From contig NZ_JASJOU010000016.1 in the NCBI RefSeq assembly GCF_030068605.1, positions 124,001 to 188,000 on the forward strand: 64,000 nt of DNA, given 5' to 3'. Below the pieces are notes generated by a model that worked only from the letters and a program-made list of their open reading frames with translations, was not told the DNA's origin and ran no database searches. Of this stretch, positions 54,351 to 63,770 are shown piece after piece. This stretch comes from Xanthocytophaga agilis (lineage in GTDB: Bacteria; Bacteroidota; Bacteroidia; Cytophagales; 172606-1). The position numbers were made by a program, and so were the translations under genes. Every line of letters starts with the position of its first letter. Within the stretch, counting starts at the first letter, position 1.

Positions 54351-55445
54351 ATGAGTGATTTTATTGACCTGATCAAAGTGATCGGAGAAAAGGTGTCTCG
54401 TCTCAAAGACCAGATTCAAACCGAAGAGGCAACCAAAAATGCATTTATTATGCCCTTCATTTCTGCATTAGGGTATGATGTATTTAATCCAATGGAAGTG
54501 GTCCCAGAGTTTGTAGCAGATATTGGTATTAAAAAAGGAGAGAAAGTGGATTATTGTATCTTCAAAGATGGGACACCAGTCCTGATTGTAGAGTGTAAAT
54601 GGCACGGAGAAAAGCTAGATGTACACAACTCACAGTTACACCGATACTTTCATGTAACCAAGACTCGCTTTGCCATGCTCACCAATGGCATTATCTACCG
54701 TTTCTATACTGATTTGGAAGAACCTAATAAGATGGATGAAAGTCCTTTTCTGGAATTCAATATTACAGATCTGAGAGAAAGTGTAATCAGTGAGTTAAAG
54801 AAATTTCACAAATCAGTTTTTAATGTAGAGGAGATCTTAAGTTCTGCCAGTGAGTTAAAGTATTCACGGGAAATTCGTAGTATCCTTTCCAGTCAATTGG
54901 TTTCCCCTTCTGAGCCATTTGTTAAATACTTTGCGTCTCAGGTATATAATGGACGTCTGACACCTAAAGTGATTGACCAGTTCAGTTCCATTGTCCGTAA
55001 AACATTTGCTCAGCTAATCAATGATAGTATCAATGAACGATTGAAGAATGCATTGACTACAGAGGCAACCCAACCTACGATAGAAAGGCCTGTAGCTCAA
55101 CCTCAACCAGAAGAACAGCCTATTGTAGATGACAAAGTGAATAAGGTAATTACCACACAGGAAGAGATTGAAGCCTTTTTTGTGGTAAAGTCTATTCTTA
55201 GAGGCAGCGTACGAAGCCAGCGTATTACCTATCGTGATGCCCAGAGTTACTTTGCAATCTTTATGGATGACAATAACCGTCGTCCTGTGTGTCGTCTATA
55301 TCTGGAAGGGAAGAAATATATCGGACTATTTGATGGAGAAAAGAAAGAGAACCGGCTTCCTATTGATACACTGGAAGATATTTACACATACTCATCCCAG
55401 TTAACAGAAGCAGCTCTGAGATATCCGGATGATGTGAAGAACTGA
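54351..55445 (+). CDS. orphan HsdR N-terminal-like nuclease
   Basis: The protein is 364 aa. The N-terminal half matches the HsdR-N domain of type I restriction enzymes: TEEATKNAFIMPFISALGYD, then the PD-(D/E)XK core KVDYCIFKDGTPVLIVECKW (about 61-83; D, then E-x-K) and HVTKTRFAMLTNGIIYRFYT. The C-terminal part (from about 270) is beta-rich (GSVRSQRITYRDAQSYFAIF). There is no helicase, HsdM or HsdS, so it is not a type I complex. It stands directly before the Pycsar-like operon and is probably a defence nuclease; this role is inferred. Confidence 0.78.
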   Translation: MSDFIDLIKVIGEKVSRLKDQIQTEEATKNAFIMPFISALGYDVFNPMEVVPEFVADIGIKKGEKVDYCIFKDGTPVLIVECKWHGEKLDVHNSQLHRYFHVTKTRFAMLTNGIIYRFYTDLEEPNKMDESPFLEFNITDLRESVISELKKFHKSVFNVEEILSSASELKYSREIRSILSSQLVSPSEPFVKYFASQVYNGRLTPKVIDQFSSIVRKTFAQLINDSINERLKNALTTEATQPTIERPVAQPQPEEQPIVDDKVNKVITTQEEIEAFFVVKSILRGSVRSQRITYRDAQSYFAIFMDDNNRRPVCRLYLEGKKYIGLFDGEKKENRLPIDTLEDIYTYSSQLTEAALRYPDDVKN

Positions 55446-55594
55446 TTTTTCATAAAAACGAAGCCTCAATAATAAATTGGGGTTTTATGATCTTAAAACA
55501 AGTCCATTTTTCATAGAGATACACTATTTGAGATATTAACAGAATCTTCATCATTTCATACATTACCAGGACACTCAGAACTTAATTCCTCTTT

Positions 55595-56011
55595 ATGAAA
55601 TACCTAGTACTCTTCTTTATTTTTACACCTCTATTTTCATTCGCACAAAATAAAGGAGATAATCAAATTACTGTTACTACTTCACTCATTGGAGATGAGT
55701 TGTATAAGAAGATTGGACAGGATTTACTAGATAAAGGCTATACCATTGAAAAGTCTGACAAAGAACTAGGTTATATTATAACTAACTTCAAACCGGTTTT
55801 TGGTGATAGAAGTCTTAAAATCATTGTGAAGTTACGTGATAACAAAGTTATGCTTAGTGGTCTAATGGGAGTAGGTGATAAGCCAACTGAAGCTAATGGC
55901 ATTGTGATCATTTATAATCCAAGTGGGATGCTAATTTTCCGCAAGGTTTGGCCTTACCTGGAAGAGATTGCTAAAGAGATAGGAGGAGAGATATCATATA
56001 CAAAAACTTAG
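55595..56011 (+). CDS. hypothetical secreted protein
   Basis: The protein is 138 aa with a signal peptide (MKYLVLFFIFTPLFSFAQ). The mature part follows a small alpha/beta pattern (TTSLIGDELYKKIGQDLLDK, LGYIITNFKPVFGDRSLKII). No family recognised. It has its own spacers on both sides and is probably unrelated to the defence genes next to it. Confidence 0.6.
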   Translation: MKYLVLFFIFTPLFSFAQNKGDNQITVTTSLIGDELYKKIGQDLLDKGYTIEKSDKELGYIITNFKPVFGDRSLKIIVKLRDNKVMLSGLMGVGDKPTEANGIVIIYNPSGMLIFRKVWPYLEEIAKEIGGEISYTKT

Positions 56012-56171
56012 GCTTCCTCCTTTTACATTAATTATGTACTTTCTGAATACGACTTACAGCGACCTACACTAGACTAAATCAGAAGTTGACAGAGAAAATA
56101 TCCATTTGTAGATATTCTATTGCTAGAATGTTATTTTGAAGCTTACACATATATAATTTCCTCTTAAACAT

Positions 56172-56945
56172 ATGCCGAACTTACTACAGATTAAAGACTT
56201 ACGTGAAAAATATAAATCAAATAAGGATGTTTCTGATAAGTCAATAAAACTTCTTACAGAAAGCTTTAATTCTCGGCCTTCTGATATAAAAGCGTATTTC
56301 CAACAACAAAGTGTGGATCCAAAAATTATTCAATACTTTGAGAATCAGAAATCTTCCGATGTCGTCCTTTTGTTCATAGACATTACTGACTTTTCAAAAA
56401 AATGTCTAAAAATGAATGCTGTTACCTTATCAAGGTATTTGGATGACTATTATGATATAGTTATACCTATTATTTATAGCCACGGAGGTGAGGTAGAGAA
56501 AATTATTGGAGACGGAATAGTTTGCCTTTTTGGAGAACCATTTCTTACAGGTGCTCAATCAACTTTTTTTCAAAATTCTGAATCTTGTGCTAAAGACATA
56601 ATTGCAGAACTAAAAGATACAGATAAGGAGGTAAAAATAGCACTACATGAAGGTACAATAATGTACTATAAAAATAAAACTCAAAACTATCCGGAATATA
56701 CTATGATTGGGCAGCCTTTAACGGAGCTTTTTCGACTTGAAAGTGAATCGCAAAATAACGCTATAAATTTTTATTCTCCTACTTCTTATGATAATATGCA
56801 CTGTACTAGTGGGTTAAATGCACACCCCGGAACTAATATCACAACCGCATTTTCTAGTTGGAATAAATCTAATCCAATCTCAATAACTTTGAAGGGAGTA
56901 ACCTATAGTCTTATGAAGACACTGACATGTACAAGCAAAATATAA
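56172..56945 (+). CDS. class III nucleotide cyclase, first of two (Pycsar-like)
   Basis: The protein is 257 aa. A cyclase homology domain lies at about 70-215. Both metal-binding aspartates are visible, in LLFIDITDFS and in KIIGDGIVCLFG. The transition-state arginine is kept in ELFRLESES, but the usual asparagine of the VN-x-A-x-RL motif is replaced (QPLTELFRL). It may thus need the second cyclase for a full active site. A beta-rich C-terminal tail follows. It starts a tight operon (12 nt to the next gene), pointing to a product signal for the membrane effector. Confidence 0.8.
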   Translation: MPNLLQIKDLREKYKSNKDVSDKSIKLLTESFNSRPSDIKAYFQQQSVDPKIIQYFENQKSSDVVLLFIDITDFSKKCLKMNAVTLSRYLDDYYDIVIPIIYSHGGEVEKIIGDGIVCLFGEPFLTGAQSTFFQNSESCAKDIIAELKDTDKEVKIALHEGTIMYYKNKTQNYPEYTMIGQPLTELFRLESESQNNAINFYSPTSYDNMHCTSGLNAHPGTNITTAFSSWNKSNPISITLKGVTYSLMKTLTCTSKI

Positions 56946-56957
56946 GTATTACATTAG

Positions 56958-57929
56958 ATGGACCTGCAAACACTTCAAGACATTAGCGATAATATTAAAG
57001 ATGTATTTGATACACAGTTCGAATATTCAAATACTAACCTGGTTCCTAATTATGAAGATACTAACTTAACATATGAAAGAGGACAAATTAAAAAAGGCAA
57101 AAGAATTAAAACATGTGTTTTATATATTGATATAAGAAACTCAGTTAATTTAAGTAAAGAGTCTCCTCGGGAATTTATAGGCCAACTATATACCGGCTTT
57201 GTGAAAGCAATGCTATTAGTTGCGGATTATCATGGAGGATATGTAAGAAATATTATTGGTGATAGAGTAATGGTTGTTTTCCCAACTTATGATTGCTGTA
57301 CAAGTGCGATTGAATGTGCAATATCTATGAATACGGTTGCGCATCATATTATTGCTGTTCATGCCGGAGTGAGAACATTTAAGTGTGGTATTGGTATTGA
57401 TTATGGGATGATGCGTGTATTAAAAACAGGGATTGTAAAACAAGGAAAAGATAGGACTTCATATAAGAACTTAGTATGGACAGGAAGAGCAGCTAACATT
57501 GCTTCTCGACTAACAGATCTCGCAAATAAAGCGATTCAACAAATAACCTATAAAGTTAGATATCAACCTCCTAGAAGAAGAAAGCTTATTAGATTCACCC
57601 CAAGTAGCCCTCTTTATTATATCCCATCCCCTGTAGAAGAAGAATATACACCTGAAAGTTTCTCTCAACAAATTGGTTGGACAGAACAATCAGGCTTACA
57701 ATTTTCTAAAGGCACCATATTAAACATAACAAAGATTGAAAAAGAAATCTCTTACAAACCGATACTAATTACGGGTTCCGTTTTCAGTGGATTAGTTGAA
57801 GAAAACGCTGAGCATGAATCTATTGCCAAAGGGTTCTGGGAAGAACAAAAAATAGGAGTTAAAGACTACGATGGCAAAGTATATGGCTGCAATCTGACAT
57901 GGAAGTCAGCAAATAAAATTCAATATTAA
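56958..57929 (+). CDS. class III nucleotide cyclase, second of two (PycC-like)
   Basis: The protein is 323 aa. All catalytic residues of class III cyclases are visible: metal aspartates in VLYIDIRNS and NIIGDRVMVVFP, and the asparagine and arginine in GRAANIASRLTD. Pycsar cyclases (PycC) make cCMP or cUMP on phage infection; this protein has their typical C-terminal domain, with KPILITGSVFSGLVEEN and VKDYDGKVYGCNL. Base preference cannot be read here. Upstream is a second cyclase lacking the asparagine, downstream a PycTM-like effector. Confidence 0.85.
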   Translation: MDLQTLQDISDNIKDVFDTQFEYSNTNLVPNYEDTNLTYERGQIKKGKRIKTCVLYIDIRNSVNLSKESPREFIGQLYTGFVKAMLLVADYHGGYVRNIIGDRVMVVFPTYDCCTSAIECAISMNTVAHHIIAVHAGVRTFKCGIGIDYGMMRVLKTGIVKQGKDRTSYKNLVWTGRAANIASRLTDLANKAIQQITYKVRYQPPRRRKLIRFTPSSPLYYIPSPVEEEYTPESFSQQIGWTEQSGLQFSKGTILNITKIEKEISYKPILITGSVFSGLVEENAEHESIAKGFWEEQKIGVKDYDGKVYGCNLTWKSANKIQY

Positions 57930-57946
57930 CTTAATAGAAGAACAAC

Positions 57947-58486
57947 ATGGAAGAACGATTAAGATATATTTTTGGTAATGTAAATGATTGGCTAAAGTTT
58001 GCTGAAACTAAGAATGGTGCACTAATTACTCTCAATGGCGCTTGTATATTTGGTATATTTCAAATAGAAAACTGGGGCAATATAAGTGATAACTTTGAGT
58101 TATGGACCAAATGGTTATTTGTGTCAAGCCTTGCCATAAGCACTGGGCTTGCCTTATTCTCATTTATGCCCTATACACGATCATTAAATGCTCAAAGCAA
58201 GTTAAATTCCGACAATCCATTAGATTTCAAATCGCTTAATTTTTATTTCTTTGGTCATATAAAATTTTTTGACGATAAAACATTTTTAGAGGTTCTATAT
58301 AAGGATACAAACACAAGCATTCCAAATCTATATCCAAAAACAGAAGAGTTTCTTGCAAGACAAATAATAGTTAATGCTCGAATTGCATCCAAAAAATATG
58401 GATATTTTGCATGGGCAATTAAATTTTGTGTACTAGGAATTGCAGCAACTTGCTTATTTGTATTAGGTAAAATCATCTTTGGTTAG
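57947..58486 (+). CDS. PycTM-like membrane effector
   Basis: The protein is 179 aa. The N-terminal motif NVNDWLKFAETKNGALITLN matches the Pycsar membrane effector family (PycTM), in which this segment leads into the first membrane helix (about 26-43). Further helices lie at about 58-81 and 150-178 (FCVLGIAATCLFVLGKIIF). On binding a cyclic pyrimidine nucleotide, PycTM proteins impair the membrane and stop phage spread. It begins 17 nt after the second cyclase gene, so the three genes form one operon. Confidence 0.85.
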   Translation: MEERLRYIFGNVNDWLKFAETKNGALITLNGACIFGIFQIENWGNISDNFELWTKWLFVSSLAISTGLALFSFMPYTRSLNAQSKLNSDNPLDFKSLNFYFFGHIKFFDDKTFLEVLYKDTNTSIPNLYPKTEEFLARQIIVNARIASKKYGYFAWAIKFCVLGIAATCLFVLGKIIFG

Positions 58487-58673
58487 ATATAGAATTATAC
58501 AATTCAGTTAGTTCACAATAGATTATAAATATTTGTACAAACTAGCAAAGGCGCATTTGTTTAAAAGAAATTACAAGATATAACCATTGGTTATAGTACA
58601 ATAATTTGGGAGAAGGGAGAGTACACACATATGAGATTGCTCTTGTGCAAGAGGCAATTAGAAAGAACACAAT

Positions 58674-58708
58674 AGGAAAAGATCTGGCAATCTGCCAGAC
58701 CCTTTCCT
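58674..58708. terminator. imperfect hairpin between Pycsar operon and tape measure gene
   Basis: AGGAAAAGATCTGGCA pairs with TGCCAGACCCTTTCCT (two wobble pairs). It lies between convergent genes ending at 58486 and 58747 and could end transcription from both sides. No long T-run. Confidence 0.5.
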
Positions 58709-58746
58709 CTGACACTCATATATAGATTGTAAAAGCTGAGGAGGTA

Positions 58747-61170
58747 TTATCCTCCTGTTTTATTGATTTTCCCTGTTGACTTGTTAATATAACCTACCAG
58801 TGCACCTCCTTCATCTGCAATCACTAACCTACCTGAGATAAATAGGTTTTCAATAGTTGAACCAATGGGTGTAACATTGGCATTTGTTCTTACTTCCTGT
58901 GTTCTTATAGCACTTGCAGTACTCCCACCAGAAGAAGATAAACCCGATTGTATAGATGCACTACTAGCACTCCCGCTACCAATACCACTCCCCATATTAG
59001 AAACGGCCCCTTTTACGTAAGCTCCCAACGCTACTAATGCAGTACCAGCTGCGATGGCTACATAAGGGTTTAGTGATTGTAAGCCTATCTTTATGCCTAA
59101 CATTGCCACTCCAAATCCAATTGTTAACTTACCTAGTTGCTGTGCCAAATCACCAACACTAGAAAGTAAAGCTTTTCCAAAGCCGTCAAACCCGTCTAAT
59201 CCTGCTATAGTTGCGCCTAATGCATCCCCAAAAGAAGCAATTGTATCTGTAGCAAATGCTTCGAGTGCTTGTTTCACACTTACTGAAAAAGCTTGTACAG
59301 TATCGGCATTACCCATCAGGTTTTCATTGAATGACTTTAGATAAGGTTCGGTTTCTATAATAGTTTTTTGGATGTTTTCACCCATTTTTGCGTAAACAGG
59401 TGAAATAACATCATCAGGTGCTTTAAAGGTTGTGTTGAAATAAGAGGTATCCAGTGTTGCAACTCCTGACTGATTCATATTTATACCTTTTGAACTCAAA
59501 GGAGTAACTGCTGTGGCTTTCAGACTTTTCAAGGCTGCAGCACCTAACGTATTATACTGACCAATCAACTTTTGTATGATAGTCGATTGAGGCTTTAAGC
59601 CCAACTCTATCAGGTTGACTATGCCTTTTTCAAGTATTCCTACCTTTTCCCCAATTACATCATAGGTACTACCAAAAGCCTGTGCTTTTAAATCGGTATC
59701 GGATAAATCTTTATTTAATGCTTTTAACGCATCTGCAATCTTTTGATTAGACTCACTGAGTAATGCAGCCGCTTTATTTCCGGACTCTTGAAGGCTTGCG
59801 TTTCTTTCTGCCAGGATCTTATCGATCGCTCGCATTTGTCCGTTTAATTGAGCCGCGACTGATCTGGCGGCGTCCTGATCAGTTCCAGATCCGGAACGTA
59901 AGATATCAAACTGAGACTGCCGGAACTCTTTACTCAGTTTATCCCGTATCTCTTTCAGCTTGTCTGATGCGGTTTTCTGGTATTTCTCCAAACTCACAGT
60001 AAAGGCTTTCATAGCTTCTTCACTCAGTTGTTGATTCTGTACAGCTTTTCCTGGATCTTCAGTTGAGGAGGCCACTATTACACCCCCTATAATAGCGGCA
60101 GGAATGGCAATTTTACCCAGGATACCCCAGGCGCCGTTTGCAGCTGTCTGAAGCGTAGTAAGGCCTGTAATAAGTGTAGGTATAGCTTTTGTGATGGCAC
60201 CAATACCATACAAAACCGGACCTGTCGCTGCTGCAATACCACCCATTACCAAAATAGTTTTTTGGGCTTCTGGTGTTAGTTGTGAAAAAGAAACTGCCAG
60301 CTCTTCAATCCATTTACCCAAAGCCTCTGTTTTACCCTGTATATCAAAGTTTTTATTGATAGAATCTCCCACTTTCGCCAAAGACTTATCAATCGTAGCG
60401 GATAGGTTGGTAAATGAGGTACCTAAGGATGTTGCGGCTCTGGGACCTTGTGAGAGTGCACCTATAATAGCATCGGTTATCTGCTTACTACTAACCCCTA
60501 TTTTGCGCAAATCTTCCGCACGTGCAGAGCCGAAGGTATCCTTCAATATCTTATTCACTTGTGGCAAAGCATCTTTGATAATATTCAAATCTTCACCAAG
60601 AGGTAAATCAGTATTGGCTAGTTGCTGAAAGCCATAGATCACTCGCTCTAATTCCTGATTTCCTCCTCCAACCAAAGCATTGGCATTTGCCAGTTCAGTA
60701 ATCCACTTGCGAGCATCTTCAGCAGATTTACCAATCGCTTGCAGGTTGATGGATGCTTTTACTGCCTGATTCAGTGACAAGCCTGGTAATTTGGATGCAG
60801 CTTCGAGTTTTTTAAATTCTTCTTCTCCAGCTTCAGCAGATTTTGAAGCAGAAATCAATCCCTTTTTCAGTTGGTCTAACTTTGCATAGGAATTAACTGA
60901 AGCAGTAGCCAATCCTGCCAGTGGCAAACTAACACCAACAGTCAACGCTTTACCAGCACTCTGCATAGTGTCAGCCAGTCTTCCAAAGCCTTGACTCCAC
61001 TTAGCATTAAACTTATCCAGATCCTGATAGTTACGGGCCAGATTAGTATTCACACTGGCTGAAAATCCTCTCAATGCATCCTGGCTTTTTTTGATAGCAG
61101 ACTCAAATTGTTGTGAATCTCCTGATATCTTTACTGAAAGCGCCGCTAAAAGTTCATTTACTCCTGCCAT
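58747..61170 (-). CDS. phage tail tape measure protein
   Basis: The protein is 807 aa. The N-terminal half has the tape measure pattern: helical coils, GRLADTMQSAGKALTVGVSL, SLPLAGLATASVNSYAKLDQ and LPLGEDLNIIKDALPQVNKI. Hydrophobic segments lie at about 305-360 (TILVMGGIAAATGPVLYGIG) and about 670-725. The C-terminus is glycine/serine-rich. It fixes tail length and passes DNA into the host. For a Siphovirus-like tail it is on the short side. It lies 1 nt after a 149-aa gene, in an operon running off the right edge. Confidence 0.88.
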   Translation of the reverse strand: MAGVNELLAALSVKISGDSQQFESAIKKSQDALRGFSASVNTNLARNYQDLDKFNAKWSQGFGRLADTMQSAGKALTVGVSLPLAGLATASVNSYAKLDQLKKGLISASKSAEAGEEEFKKLEAASKLPGLSLNQAVKASINLQAIGKSAEDARKWITELANANALVGGGNQELERVIYGFQQLANTDLPLGEDLNIIKDALPQVNKILKDTFGSARAEDLRKIGVSSKQITDAIIGALSQGPRAATSLGTSFTNLSATIDKSLAKVGDSINKNFDIQGKTEALGKWIEELAVSFSQLTPEAQKTILVMGGIAAATGPVLYGIGAITKAIPTLITGLTTLQTAANGAWGILGKIAIPAAIIGGVIVASSTEDPGKAVQNQQLSEEAMKAFTVSLEKYQKTASDKLKEIRDKLSKEFRQSQFDILRSGSGTDQDAARSVAAQLNGQMRAIDKILAERNASLQESGNKAAALLSESNQKIADALKALNKDLSDTDLKAQAFGSTYDVIGEKVGILEKGIVNLIELGLKPQSTIIQKLIGQYNTLGAAALKSLKATAVTPLSSKGINMNQSGVATLDTSYFNTTFKAPDDVISPVYAKMGENIQKTIIETEPYLKSFNENLMGNADTVQAFSVSVKQALEAFATDTIASFGDALGATIAGLDGFDGFGKALLSSVGDLAQQLGKLTIGFGVAMLGIKIGLQSLNPYVAIAAGTALVALGAYVKGAVSNMGSGIGSGSASSASIQSGLSSSGGSTASAIRTQEVRTNANVTPIGSTIENLFISGRLVIADEGGALVGYINKSTGKINKTGG

Positions 61171-61171
61171 A

Positions 61172-61621
61172 TCAATTTAAGTTATAGTGTTCACTCATAA
61201 ATGTGGGATCATTGTAATACTGTCGGATAAACTGGATAGCAGTATGCATCCATCTGTAAAATACAGCAGGCTCGTTTCGGATGGCATAATAAGCCGCTCG
61301 TTTAAATAATCCATAGTAATACTCATCTGGATTCTCGATTGTCTTGAGTGCCCATAAGCAGGAGTCTATTGTCTTTTGGAAACGAATACAAGCCTGATGT
61401 ACATCATCTGTATCGGTCCACCATTGAAAATCATCCCATATCTGTTTGGCATCCTGCAAATCTTTCACCTTTCCCTTTAACATCTCATCTACAGTCACAT
61501 AGCTTACAAAGCTATCGTACTGTTCAACACTAAGGTTACTTGCCACCAAAAGGGTATTCTTACCCATGTGTGCAAAAGATTTTTTCTTTGGATCATATAA
61601 AAGCCTCATTGTCTTACTCAT
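61172..61621 (-). CDS. hypothetical phage protein before the tape measure gene
   Basis: The protein is 149 aa, helical, rich in tyrosine and tryptophan (DDFQWWTDTDDVHQACIRFQ, YGLFKRAAYYAIRNEPAVFY). It lies 1 nt from the tape measure gene, where tail assembly chaperones usually sit, but I see no sequence support for that role. A start at ATG 61609 is also possible. Confidence 0.55.
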   Translation of the reverse strand: MSKTMRLLYDPKKKSFAHMGKNTLLVASNLSVEQYDSFVSYVTVDEMLKGKVKDLQDAKQIWDDFQWWTDTDDVHQACIRFQKTIDSCLWALKTIENPDEYYYGLFKRAAYYAIRNEPAVFYRWMHTAIQFIRQYYNDPTFMSEHYNLN

Positions 61622-61631
61622 TTAATGATGT

Positions 61632-62051
61632 TTAGTGATCTCTTCCATACAATAGATCTTCAAAAGGGTCTCTCTCATCAGATGGCTTTGCAACACCAAT
61701 TTTCTGCATAGTTTGTGGACTAATTAGAAGTTGTGTAGCAAACCCGCGTACAGTCCCTGCCAGAATATTCATCCGATTTAGATTTCGTGTATCTGACAGA
61801 TCTGATTGTAGAGCTGTTAGGTAGGCATCTTGCGCCAGTATCAATGCCTCTACCATCCATAGGTTATGCATGTAGAGAAGGCCTTGCTCAATAAGAAATT
61901 CACAGATGCTTTGCCACATCAAATGGTGAATTTTGGGAATAGTGGCAACAGGCGTAGGAACCTGTCCAATAATCCCTGTACCTTCTAACTGTGGACGTTC
62001 CCTATCTGGCCTGTATGTCCCTCTAGCTATCTTTAATTCTTTGTTTTTCAT
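61632..62051 (-). CDS. P27-like phage terminase small subunit
   Basis: The protein is 139 aa. The start KELKIARGTYRPDRERPQ is the P27 signature (a basic ..GTxRxDR.. segment). MWQSICEFLIEQGLLYMHNL (WxxxxxxLxxxGLL), and the end TVRGFATQLLISPQTMQKIG with its final helix also fit. It would recognise phage DNA and start packaging with the large subunit. It is unusual that no large terminase or portal gene lies next to it; instead two small genes lead directly to the tape measure gene. Confidence 0.65.
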   Translation of the reverse strand: MKNKELKIARGTYRPDRERPQLEGTGIIGQVPTPVATIPKIHHLMWQSICEFLIEQGLLYMHNLWMVEALILAQDAYLTALQSDLSDTRNLNRMNILAGTVRGFATQLLISPQTMQKIGVAKPSDERDPFEDLLYGRDH

Positions 62052-62155
62052 ATAGTTGAATTCATTTTTAAGATGTATTTTACTTTGATCCCCTCCCCCT
62101 GAATTTTTGACAGGGAAAATCTGTGACTGGGGCTCCGGTGTTGTACTAACTCATT

Positions 62156-62578
62156 TCAACCTAAACACTCCCCCTCCCCTTTGGAGGTATCGTTCACCAA
62201 TGATTCATCCGAATGGAGATTTCTCCAGATATCAAGTCTTTCCTGAAAGTCAACAGATAACCTTTCTTCAATGGCTTGTTTCAATAGTTGGTCTCTATTT
62301 GGATTATCTCTGTACTCAATCAATAAAGATTGCAACCATTCAGCAGGATCATGTGGAGCTCTGGGATCAAAGGCCAAACGTTCTAACTTATCTATAGGAT
62401 AGGTATAGTCATCAAATGTACAAGCATCTTTTATCCAGGTATGGGCATCAAAGAGGGTAGCATAGAAGAGGTACTCATTCCAGTTTGGCTTAGAAAATGA
62501 GCTTTCAAACGAACTATCTGCAAACAATTGTGTAAGTATGATAAATATCCCGTTAGGTAGTGGTTTAGGTATCTTCAT
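62156..62578 (-). CDS. hypothetical phage-region protein
   Basis: The protein is 140 aa, acidic and helical, with DAHTWIKDACTFDDYTYPID and LLKQAIEERLSVDFQERLDI. No family recognised. It lies between the unknown 286-aa gene and the P27-like gene on the same strand. Confidence 0.5.
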   Translation of the reverse strand: MKIPKPLPNGIFIILTQLFADSSFESSFSKPNWNEYLFYATLFDAHTWIKDACTFDDYTYPIDKLERLAFDPRAPHDPAEWLQSLLIEYRDNPNRDQLLKQAIEERLSVDFQERLDIWRNLHSDESLVNDTSKGEGECLG

Positions 62579-62656
62579 AGTAATAGTTAACAGGCATTGT
62601 TTTTTTATTTCTGTAGTATCGTTCCTGCAAGGGACGGTGAATTATTAGACTCTGGA

Positions 62657-62689
62657 GAAAACCCCGTTTTCAGTGAAGACAGGGTTTTC
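62657..62689 (-). terminator. hairpin after the 286-aa gene
   Basis: GAAAACCC / GGGTTTTC stem with GC-rich centre, 13 nt after the stop of the leftward gene at 62702. Weak T-run, so it may only end part of the transcription. Confidence 0.5.
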
Positions 62690-62701
62690 CTTTCATGTTT
62701 C

Positions 62702-63562
62702 TTAGTGGAGAAATCCGAAAGTGACTGTTTTGATCTGCTGTACGAATTGCAGCATCTGTGAGTATTCTTCCTTGTGGTCCTGATCCGCGCTCAGTGACTC
62801 AAACAGTTCCCGTATCTGATAGCCTGTTTCAATCGCTTCTGTGAACAAGTCTGCAATGTTGCCATTCCGGATATCGGTGTTCATCTCTGCCTCTACTGTA
62901 TCTGCCAGTGTCATAGGCTCCATTTCTCCAACTTCATTTTCCTTGTAGAGTTGTAATGGTGTACCTTGTTGTGCAAAGAATTTAAAAGGAGAAAAGCTAG
63001 TCTCATTGCGGACCATCAACAGAAAGTCTGAATAATCGGTTGCTCTGGAAGTGCCTAATCCTTCCCCTCGAACTTCTTTGTGTTTAGCTTTCTTCTCGTG
63101 GTAATTGGCACCAATGCAGGATAGGAGTTCTGTGTGAATAGTATAGTGTCTTATGCTTTCCCAATCTTCCTGGTAACGAATAGACCCATCCTCGTTGAAA
63201 TCCTCATCATCAGTCGAACCGTATTCTTCAATAGAGATAATACGATTACGAATAGCGAACTCCTTCCAGTTGCCTCCAAATTCATTCAGATACTGAAGAA
63301 GCATCTTTTCAACTTTCAATACTGCGGAATGGAACTGATTCAATCCATTGGAAAGAATAGCTAGTTGGTAATAACGTTCAAAGCGTTCATAAGCAGAATA
63401 GATAGTTTCTACATCTGACAAATCTCTATCTACAGATTGAACATGTACTTTCATACTGTAATAAACAGGATCAGAGATTATATCAAATGTTGACAGACTA
63501 TTCATGAAAGCATTGAATAGTTCTGCCAGGCGGGTTTCAGATTCGATTCTACGGAGTTGCAT
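62702..63562 (-). CDS. hypothetical phage-region protein
   Basis: The protein is 286 aa, acidic and mostly helical (SAVLKVEKMLLQYLNEFGGN, ETGYQIRELFESLSADQDHK), without membrane segments. A middle part has EEYGSTDDEDFNEDGSIRYQ. No family recognised. By position in the leftward block it may be a structural or DNA-packaging accessory protein. Confidence 0.55.
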   Translation of the reverse strand: MQLRRIESETRLAELFNAFMNSLSTFDIISDPVYYSMKVHVQSVDRDLSDVETIYSAYERFERYYQLAILSNGLNQFHSAVLKVEKMLLQYLNEFGGNWKEFAIRNRIISIEEYGSTDDEDFNEDGSIRYQEDWESIRHYTIHTELLSCIGANYHEKKAKHKEVRGEGLGTSRATDYSDFLLMVRNETSFSPFKFFAQQGTPLQLYKENEVGEMEPMTLADTVEAEMNTDIRNGNIADLFTEAIETGYQIRELFESLSADQDHKEEYSQMLQFVQQIKTVTFGFLH

Positions 63563-63599
63563 TGTTTTAGTATTTGAGTGAATAATTTTGAGTGAATAA

Positions 63600-63770
63600 T
63601 TAGAATGGAAGAATATGGTTAAAGCCAGTGTGCAGGCAATGCACTATCGTTTCACCTGCTCCTGTATCGTAGAAGATATTATTGCTATCTCTTCCGACTT
63701 CAGTTAGAAGATCCTGGAATATCAGGTTGTTGATTGCCTGTTGTAAGGCATCGTTTAAAACTTCGTTCAT
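63600..63770 (-). CDS. 56-residue phage-region protein
   Basis: ATG 63770 to TAA 63600-63602 encodes 56 aa (MNEVLNDALQQAINNLIFQD, then LTEVGRDSNNIFYDTGAG). The start overlaps the stop of the gene before it in the sequence ATGA, typical of coupled translation in phage operons. The end is followed by the gene at 63562. No family recognised. Confidence 0.5.
   Translation of the reverse strand: MNEVLNDALQQAINNLIFQDLLTEVGRDSNNIFYDTGAGETIVHCLHTGFNHILPF

Noticed and set aside
60191-60628. 145-codon plus-strand ORF inside the tape measure gene
   Set aside because: Antisense shadow; the minus-strand frame is a continuous recognised protein.
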